Source of the DNA: Pollenia angustigena
Taxonomy: Eukaryota > Arthropoda > Insecta > Diptera > Polleniidae
NCBI GenBank assembly: GCA_930367215.1
Contig: OV884058.1
Coordinates: 196,682,208 to 196,746,207, forward strand
DNA: 64,000 nucleotides
Direction of reading: 5' to 3'
Positions 56,405 to 64,000 of the stretch are shown piece after piece. Position numbers and translations under genes: made by a program. The number at the start of each line of letters is the position of its first letter. The stretch's first letter is position 1. Under the pieces are notes generated by a model. The model had not been told where the DNA came from and did no database searches. It saw only the letters and a program-made list of their open reading frames with translations.

Positions 56405-56545
56405 AATTTTTTTTAATTTCCTAAGCGAATCCCGCGAAGCTCTATGCTTGTCTGCAGAAAAGAAATCAGAGTCTCTTGCGGGAATCGAACCCGCATCCGT
56501 GGCGCTGATAGACAAGCTCGCTAAAAGCTAGGCTACCGGGGCACT
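56405..56545 (-). repeat. tRNA-derived SINE
   Basis: The minus strand starts GTGCCCCGGTAGCCTAGC; TAGCCTAGC is a clean A box. It then has a clean B box GGTTCGATTCC inside the T arm GCGGG-TTCGATT-CCCGC. The 3' side does not pair as an acceptor stem, and the tRNA-like part is joined to a body (AGCATAGAGCTTCGCGGGAT, then an A-rich tail) that recurs at 36.5 kb. That makes a SINE more likely than a tRNA gene. Confidence 0.7.
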
Positions 56546-56699
56546 TTTAATAAAACACACAGGGTTTGTATTTTTTCAAAGCTAGGAATATAAAGGGACC
56601 TATCGGCAATTTCTGCCTATACGAAACTATCCATCCGATTTTGATGAAATTTAAAACATATGAAGATGGATACAATAAAACACACAGGCTTTATATTTT

Positions 56700-57290
56700 C
56701 TTCTGTAAGTAGGAGCTTTTTGTTAATTCTTCGTTCAACAACTGGTACTTTTTTTAATTTTCATTAGTATTGGATCTATGAACATAAAATTAATCATGCA
56801 ATGTCCTGAATGGATGAGAATCTATATGAGCAAACTTTTTGGTCCTTTTTGAATAGTTTTTGAATTGTTCTTTTAGACATAAAATAAAACATGCAATGTC
56901 CTGAGTGAATGAGAATCTGAAAGAGAGATCTTTTTTGTACTTTTTCGTTCCTTATCTGGTACTTTTTGAATTTCTATTAATATTTTACCTAGAATCATAA
57001 AATTCAATCTGTAGAATCCAGAGTGATTGAGAAACTTCTTGGCACTTTTTTGTTTTTCAATTGGTACTTTCTAGTTTGTTTTTTATTATTTAACTAACAA
57101 AATTAAATTAAACATTCACGGACTTGAGTGGAATATAACATATGGACCGGAGGTTGGTTCCTCGCCAAGTCTATCCACTAAGACGGAAAAAATTGTCGAA
57201 ACATTCGAATTCATACATGTTAATGTGTATGTTTTCCTAATGCAAAATATAAATAATTAAATTAGGGTCGAACTTCGACCACTGTGCACA
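56700..57290. repeat. inverted partner of the 53.26-53.83 kb repeat block
   Basis: AACTGGTACTTTTTTTAATT-like units repeat about every 105-115 bp. The end carries CGGAGGTTGGTTCCTCGCCA and ATCCACTAAGACGGAAAAAA, the inverse of 53366-53415. Confidence 0.68.
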
Positions 57291-57539
57291 CACTAGTTTT
57301 AATAAATTTAACTTTTTTTATATTATATAGTAAATAGTTATAGCGGGTTTTTTAAATTAAAACATTTTTATTTTTATTATCTATGTCCTATTTTGTTCAA
57401 TGAAATATTCCTTAAATCTTATCAATAATTTCTTAGAAAAGTCATGTTCTTGGTAAAACTTGACCATAAAAAACAATCGCTTCTTCCGTTTTCTCATGAT
57501 CGTCCAGGATAACTTAATAAAAAAAAGGAAGGAAATAAA

Positions 57540-59357
57540 GGGTGTTTTTTTTTTTGTTGCATGAGAACTTAAAATGATAATAAAAGACAGAAATATTGTT
57601 GGAATGAATTTTTTTTAAGGCATTTATTTTTTTAATATGATTTCCGACATACTCCGCCGCCGCTACGAGTTACATGGTACATTCGATCAGCCCCATTTTT
57701 GACTACTTTTTCCAATAAAACTGGCCGAATGGCGTCAATAGTGGCTTAAATATTGGCTTCCAATACTTCAAGACTTGCTTGTTTGTCTGCATAAGCCAAT
57801 GACTTAACAAAGCCTTATAAAAAGTAATCCATAGGCGTTAAATCCCACGAACGGGAGGGCCAGTGAATAGAACCACTACTAGAAATAAAGTCAGCAAATT
57901 AATTATGCAATAAATCGATTGCTTAGCGCGCTGTATGGCAAGTCTTGTTCACAGAAAGAAAAACACTCAGGATAAATTTTATGATTACTTTACGTACGAG
58001 TCGTACTCAAAAATTCAAGTACGAATAACACCAAAACGTACTCAAAACCATCCTAAATGGATTACTTTCGAAAATCAATCCCGGAATTTCTTGAAATAAT
58101 TAAAAAAAATCCTTAAATCAAGTAAAAAAAGATTAAACTTTTCGTTGTGTTTAACCCTCTGGCTTACTCATGTTTTGATTTTCTATACACATTGAAAAAA
58201 AGGACTGGCCAGACTCATGTGTACCACAAAGGGTTAAAAAGTAAATTTGAACTCTTGCTTCTCATTTAGTTTATATTTTGGGTTAAAAATGTACATGACA
58301 TTTCTAAAGTAAAAACCATACCGGCCTTGATGTTGGTGGTTTATTATTCTTTAAGGTGTAAAACGGGTAAGTTAATCAATCATAATAACTTTTTCTTTCT
58401 AATTTCTTTTTTGGTTTTTTTTAAGCACGAATTCGGGGTAAAATCAACTTTATAATACTTGAATCAAGCGTATTTTGAGATTGATTCAATCTAAGTTTTA
58501 CTTAAATCATTCTCATTTTCGGATTATTTTAAGTATGAATTCGGATTAACACAATTTTATAATTCTTGAATCAAGCGTATTTTGAGATTAGCTCAATCTC
58601 AGTTTTACCTTAATCAATCTCATTTTCGGATTATTTAACGTTCGAATTCTCGATTAAATCAAATTATAATTCTTAAATCAAGCGCATTTTGAGATTGATT
58701 CAATCTATGTTAACCTTAAATCAATCTTATTTTCGGATAATTTCAAGTACGAATTGGGGGTTGAATATGGATAATTTAAGTATTTTGCGATTGAAAATCC
58801 GTACTTGAATCAATCTTTCTGTACTTGATTCAAGAAAAACCGTACTCACCGAACTATCAATACCGCTTCGGATTGATTTGAGTACGGATGGATTAATTTT
58901 TCTTTTGAGTGTTGGAAGCAAATGTCGTTGATGTTTGGCTGATTAATTTTTGGAAACAAAAATTAAGTCAGCATGGCTCGATAGCGGTCGCCATTCACCG
59001 TAACGGCAGCTCCTTGTTAATTTTGAACGTTTAAACCCCATTGAACAGTAAACTTTATTGGATGTAGTTGTGATTCGTTAACGGCTCGAGTATTGTCTTC
59101 GCTCCAAATACGGCAATATTGCTTATTAACGTAGCCGTTTAACCAAAAATTGCTCTATGAACTTCGCAAACAAAATTTTTTATTTATTTTATTTATGTTA
59201 ATTTCCACAATTTGGAAGCGTTATTATAGCGTCAAACAATTCAAAATGACTTTCCAAACCTTATTTAATAGAAATGTCAACACAGTGTGACATCCTCAGC
59301 TGTCCAACCAGTGCTATCGATATCGAAAGTACTCATGCAGTTAAAAAAACACCCGAT
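57540..59357 (-). pseudogene. mariner-like transposase relic 2, split by an insertion
   Basis: Both ends carry GGGTGTTTTTTT with TGCATGAG just inside. Minus-strand pieces: LNGYVNKQYCRIWSEDNT, then QGAAVTVNGDRYRAMLT, then NDICFQ (59170-58910). After the insertion comes TCHTARQAIDLLHN, then HWPSRSWDLTPMDYFL and SLAYADKQASLEVLEANI (57965-57660). Many stops. The first catalytic Asp region is missing; the QQDG motif is where the insertion landed. Confidence 0.85.
57958..58908. mobile_element. insertion with 107-bp tandem repeats inside the mariner
   Basis: It lies between the two mariner halves. Units starting near 58466, 58573 and 58680 (AAGCG-ATTTTGAGATT) are exactly 107 bp apart. The ends share ACACTC-like sequence in inverted orientation (57970 and 58905). 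TSD perhaps AACA. No protein. Confidence 0.68.
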
Positions 59358-60071
59358 AGTTTCAAATCTACAATCTTAATTTCTTATTGTTTTAATCACT
59401 ATGAGCATAGAATTCGTTATACTCAATCGTAGGGTATTTATTTGTAAATATGTATTAAATTCAGTAAACATGTGCGCACATACTTACATACACACACACA
59501 AAGATTCAATGTTCAGTCTTTTCTTGAATGAGTTTTATCAAAAATCAGCCCAAGTGACATGTTGGGAATATTAATTTAAATTAAAAGTACACGACGATAC
59601 CAGTAAAAGAACCAACTTGTTTATAAAGAAAACCAAAAAAATAATTTTTTTTTATTATTATTGTGTACTGTAATAATATGGTTTCCATTTCTTTTTTGAG
59701 TTCTTTTTCGTTTTTACCTGTAGAATTTTAGATGGGTGTAAGAAAAACAATTTTTTAACTGTTTTTGTACTTCTTATCTAATATAAAAAAGTCCTATTTG
59801 AGTGATTTTTTATCCAACAAACTGTTTTTGTATTTAAAATTTCTTAGAAAACATGTTCAATAAAGTAATACATACACCCTGGTAACTGGTAACATGAAAG
59901 ACAGTGGGACCTGTAGGAAAAATTACGTAACATATTGATAGAAAATTTTATAAATTTCAAAAAACAAATTGAATCCAAATTATAAAACAGGATACATAAC
60001 TCTAAGATACTGTACAGTGGGCTTAAGAAATGTTATTTTATACTTTAATATAGGTATTGTTCAATAGGAGC
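59358..60071. other. AT-rich spacer, no gene seen
   Basis: No supported feature. Confidence 0.4.
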
Positions 60072-60532
60072 TTCTGCGTCATTCATTTTGTCAAGTTAGC
60101 TGCATTAATAATTTAAAGGACACACGAATTTTTTTGCTCAATGTTTTCAATTTTTTCATATTTTAGCAGGGTTCTATCTCGGTGTACCGTACGGAATATC
60201 TCTTTTGTGTCAAGCAAAGTTGTAGATATTGAATAGAAGAAAAAAAAGTGGAAACCCCTACCCGAAAAAAGTGAAAAATGGTTAAAATGGGATTTTTAAA
60301 GCACATGATGCACTTTTTTCGGGTAGGTTTTTATCCTTTTTTTCTCCTATTCAATATTTACAACTTTGCTTTAAACACAAAAGAGATATTCCGTACGGTA
60401 TACCGAGATATAACGCTGTTAAAATATAGAAAAAAAAAATAAAAATCCACCTAGAACAAAAAAATTCGTATGGCCATTAAATTATTAATGCAGCTAACTA
60501 GACAAAACGAATGATGTAGAAGTTCTTATTTT
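60072..60532. repeat. long inverted repeat (foldback)
   Basis: The arms pair over more than 200 bp: AGTTAGCTGCATTAATAATT (60095) with its inverse at 60478-60497, and CCGTACGGAATATCTCTTTT with its inverse near 60380. The centre is near 60300, where CCTACCCGAAAAAAGTG faces CACTTTTTTCGGGTAGG. Confidence 0.85.
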
Positions 60533-60701
60533 AGGAGTTGTTGTTTTGTGAGCCGAACGCTCAATAATGTTTACTGTTTATTTTCGAACACTGATTTAAG
60601 CTAACACAACCAACTGTTTCTTGTGGGTACATGGCATCCAACACAATCAGCTCCCCCGTTTATAAATCATCATTCAGATGGCAACTTTAATATGTGACAC
60701 A

Positions 60702-60985
60702 TCAACTGAAGCATTCGAAAGCACAGAGCACACAGAGAGAGGCGTCATGAGACAGAAAATATTGTTTTTTTCTGTCTTTGCGAAAGCTGCCTTTTTGCGT
60801 TTTTGGTTTGATCACGCAATTTGTGTTGATAGTAGCGGCCTGTTTTTACACAATGCCACTTCACTACCAAAAGACTTTTTCTTTCTCTTTCTTCGAAAGC
60901 TGCCCTAGCAAATGATTTAGGCATCTCTCATACGTCACTTTTTTCATCTGTGTATGCTCTGTGTTCGAAAGGCTTTGAAAGGTAT
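60702..60985. repeat. TIR repeat (TTCGAAAGCACAGAGC ends)
   Basis: GCATTCGAAAGCACAGAGCA and the inverted GCCTTTCGAACACAGAGCAT bound about 284 bp. Inner GAAAGCTGCC occurs twice as a direct repeat. No ORF. Confidence 0.7.
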
Positions 60986-62260
60986 TTTCTCGCAAGAGCT
61001 GCATGAAAAAAATGATCCGTTTAAAAAGCGTAATCAACGAAACACATGTAGAAAATGCAACCATACTTGAAGTTATAGTTTTATACCAAAATAATGTTAA
61101 TAGTACAGTACCAGTATGTAGAAATTTCGAAAAAGCAGATGGAAAGTTTTATTTCAGCCCTTCTGGTTCGGTCGATAAAAAAAACCAGCTAAAGAACACT
61201 TCAGATCCTTTTATTGCCAGTAAGATAGGAAAGAGTTTTAGTTACTTTTTAAGAATTTTATACTTAAAAATCGTCTAATTGAAACAAAAACATGTTTACT
61301 ACTAAATAATTACTAACACTTCATCTTTTCTTAACTCTGATCTTGTTAAATAGACTTTCTCTCTTCTGCCCCACAGTCACGTGTAATTCATTTTATTATT
61401 ATTATACCATTGTATATTTTTTAATTAAGAAATATGTTCAATTTACTTCACATCCATCCATTTATTGTACGGAATATGGAAGGCAGTTTTTTGTCTGCTC
61501 TTCAGTAGTAAGAATATGTATATAAAATAAATGTTTTATATCAGATCATCAAACATCGTACTTTTTTGTATGTAGTATAAATATATACACTAAAAGTATT
61601 TATATCATTATATCCACTTACAACACTCTCATTTATTCACTCACCCACCCTTCAAGAACACTTCACAGTGTGTCAGCACAAGAGTTTTCAGCAGAGCTGC
61701 CGTTTTTGGTTATTTCTAACCAAAATTGGTTATATTTTTTTTCAATGTGGAGATGTGAATATTTTTTTCATTTTGGTTACTTTTTTCTAAAATAATAATA
61801 CGCACGAATATTTTTTTTCTTGATACAATTATTAACGAGCTCGAATAATTTGTACTGTGTACTACGATTTTTTCAATATTTGTTTCCAATGAACGGAAGT
61901 TTTTTATAATTTGTCGAAAACAAATAATCCCTTTGAAAACAGCAACCAAATATTTTTTTAAGATTTTTGATAAGAAAATATTACCATTTGTGATTTTTGT
62001 ATTAAAAACGCCATGTTCTTAAATGAAGTTTTAATCAATGGAGATTTTAAAATAATTTTTTTAAATGAGCGTAGTGTTTATTGATTTTAAAAGTAGTAAA
62101 GATTAGTAGTACTTAAAGTAGGAAGTGCATAAAATCATGCGGAATCAATATCAGAAAATTACTGAAAAATTACACAAAAGTCGTTTTAGTATTTCTGAAA
62201 ACTTAAAAATTTGTTTAATGTTCTAAATTTAGGTTTTTTCCAAAAGGATATTGAAATACA
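60986..62260. other. AT-rich DNA, no gene supported
   Basis: A 91-codon frame at 61003-61278 lacks any motif. ACCAAAATTGGTTAT near 61720 is a short palindrome. Nothing else. Confidence 0.4.
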
Positions 62261-62454
62261 TATGGGCATTTCCCCAGAATGGTCTGCCAGGATAAAAAAG
62301 TAAAATGTTGATTATCATCGTCTTTTATTGTTTATTATTAGAAAAAAAGTCTATGTTCTTATAAAAGAATGGTTTCCTAGTATATCTGAGCTGTTTTACT
62401 TGAGGAAATTGGGCTGGAAACTGGAAAATTTTATAATTTCCAGTATTTTCTAAC

Positions 62455-63293
62455 GGTGATCCAAGAGAGATACTTTTTTCAATAGCCTTACGCCTGAACA
62501 ACGTTTACAAATCGTTCAACTTTATTACGAAAATTCACGTTCTGTGAGGAATTTGTTTCGTGCACTTCGCTCAACTTATGGTATACATAATCGGCCTACT
62601 GAGCTTACTATTCGCAACACTATCAACCATTTTGAAACCCAGCATTCATTACTGGATAATATTCGACCGAATAGACCAAGTCCAGCACGCTGTGAAGAAA
62701 AAATATAGCGGCCGTAGCTGAGAGTGTACACGAAGACCATGGAGAGTCGATTTGGCGCTTTTCGCAGACAATGGCGACCGTTATCGTGCCATGATAACCG
62801 ACTATTTGGTGCCTGAAATTGAAGCTCGTGATCTCGGCGACATTTGGTTTCAGCAAGACGGCGCCACTTCCCACACATCGCATCAATCAATGGATTTATT
62901 GAGAGCACACTTCGGTAAGCATATAATTTCACGTTTTGGGCCAGTCGATTGGCCACCAAGATCGTGTGATATCACACCGTTAGACTTTTTCCTGTGGGGA
63001 TATGTAAAGTCTAAAGTTTATGCGGACAAACCCGCTTCGATTCAGGCCTTGGAGGAAAACATCACGCGTGTCATTCGCCAGTTACCAGTCGAAATGCTCG
63101 AACGAGTCATCGAAAATTGGACTCAACGGATGGACCATCTGCGACGTAGCAACGGCCAACATTTGATAGAAATAATCTTTAAAAAATAAATGCCGAAGAA
63201 TGTTCTTTCAAATGATAATAAACACTCCCCATTAAATTTGAATTTTCTGTATTTTTTTCTTTAAAAAAGTAGGGAACCTCGAAATGGATCACG
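62455..63293 (+). pseudogene. mariner-like transposase relic 3, internally deleted
   Basis: Termini GGTGATCC and (inverted) CGTGATCC are followed by CTACTTTTTTC-like arms. The N-terminal part reads RLQIVQLYYENSRSVRNLFR, then TIRNTINHFETQHSLLDN (helix-turn-helix). It then jumps to RYRAMITDYLVPEIE, DIWFQQDGATSHTSHQSMDL (second Asp) and DITPLDFFLWGYVKSKVYAD (third Asp), ending LIEIIFKK at 63187. The block with the first catalytic Asp (FSDEAHF) is deleted and the N-part ends in stops. Confidence 0.88.
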
Positions 63294-63484
63294 CTTTACT
63301 TCTAAAGACATTTTAATATACTTATTTTACATGCAAAAAATATGATATGTTTACACTCTTTCTTCATAATCTCTCCATAACAATCAATTGTAAAAGGTGT
63401 ATTAAGTTTTTTTTTGTACAGGAAATTTGAAGACATTTATGGGAAAATGCATATAGTGATAATAATAAAAAAACATATGGAAAA

Positions 63485-63755
63485 ATCGTACGTTCGCGAT
63501 CCGTGCGTTCGCGACCTGTACATAAGCCAATTAAATAAAAACCAAGAGAGGTTTTTTATTTTGTATATACTGGATGGAGACCTACATTTATACACTTTTA
63601 AAATAAATAAATCACTTTTGAAAATTCCGCTTCATTACGCAGATTTTTACATTTCACTACTGTCAGCCGAAGTTGACTTCTATTTTGCGTACGTTCGTGA
63701 CCACACGTTTATAAATCTTTTGTACTAAACAAAGAGCTACGTACGTTCGTGACCC
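63485..63755. repeat. ACGTTCGCGACC short repeats
   Basis: TACGTTCGCGATCC, TGCGTTCGCGACC (63489-63518), TACGTTCGTGACCACACG (63689) and TACGTTCGTGACCCC (63742) recur in direct orientation. CpG-rich motifs stand out in this AT-rich DNA. Confidence 0.6.
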
Positions 63756-63981
63756 CAGGAAATGCCCATATTTGAAAATAAACATAGGAATTTTAAAGAT
63801 TTTTTAAAAATAAATTTTTTTTCAATTTAATTTTCAAATTTATGGGATTTTCTTTGAGAGATGGCTGTTTATAACTTGTCGGTATTTAAATTTATTTCAT
63901 CTTTTTTAAGATAATTATTTAGTAAAAAAAACTTTTGACTGTCTGTCATATACTTTTTCCCCATTGAATGTACGTTATGAA

Positions 63982-64000
63982 AGGCGAATTTGTTTATATT
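63982..64000. repeat. start of another CAAGGCGAATTC-family element, cut by the window edge
   Basis: AAGGCGAATTTGTTTATATT matches the family terminus at 27619 and 28889 only over its first 10-12 bases, so this is tentative. Confidence 0.35.

Larger units (their letters stand above)
62261..63770. mobile_element. possible enclosing element (ATATGGGCATTTCC ends)
   Basis: ATATGGGCATTTCCCC and the inverted ATATGGGCATTTCCTGGG enclose mariner relic 3 and the ACGTTCG repeats. A third copy of the terminus lies at 50146-50163. The TIR is only 14 bp, so this is tentative. Confidence 0.45.

Noticed and set aside
56462..56545. Functional tRNA gene on the minus strand
   Set aside because: A and B boxes and the T arm are good, but the acceptor stem does not close and the body continues as a repeat shared with 36.5 kb; a SINE fits better.

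Overview
This window looks like AT-rich nuclear DNA of a higher fly (Diptera, probably Calyptratae). The case rests on short 60-95 bp introns, a CUEDC1-type gene, two LINE relics, and dense hAT, PIF/Harbinger, Tc1/mariner and foldback relics. I see no bacterial operons, rRNA genes or CRISPR arrays. All calls come from reading the sequence; no database search was possible.

Host genes. (1) Bases 40-361 (+) read as the 3' coding exon of a protein with a C-terminal membrane segment. (2) Convergent to it, complement(862-1474) is a small three-exon THAP zinc-finger gene with a duplicated 48-nt cassette exon and a 1-nt homopolymer frameshift. (3) 23141-24197 (+) is a two-exon CUE-domain gene, orthologous to CUEDC1, and the only intact conserved gene. 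A coding-like fragment near 14.84-15.16 kb is unidentified.

Mobile DNA, left to right. A 5'-truncated LINE (2086-5325, minus) carries a 623-bp hAT-type element and a TIR element with a MADF-domain ORF. Two related 'TATACCC' repeats lie at 6.94-8.77 and 38.57-40.05 kb. A second LINE lies at 12.48-14.58 kb. A run of TIR elements covers 14.6-22.3 kb. After the CUEDC1 gene come more hairpin elements, an inverted pair of elements with in-frame 153-bp repeats (29.2-30.7 and 33.5-34.6 kb), and a three-level nest at 31.1-32.2 kb. From 38.4 to 52.6 kb lie two copies of one hAT transposon with recognisable transposase pieces, both riddled with later insertions. The right end holds three mariner relics (with one at 31.1 kb), foldback elements and a tRNA-derived SINE.

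The strongest pattern is a set of at least eight otherwise different TIR elements flanked by 3-bp TAA or TTA duplications. Their terminal repeats share a core close to GC-N3-4-T-N-CACAC. One of them sits in hAT copy 2 exactly where hAT copy 1 has the empty TAA site. Such duplications are typical of PIF/Harbinger transposases, and the MADF ORF at 4.16 kb is the kind of DNA-binding partner those transposons encode. No intact transposase of any class is present, so nothing here looks mobile on its own.
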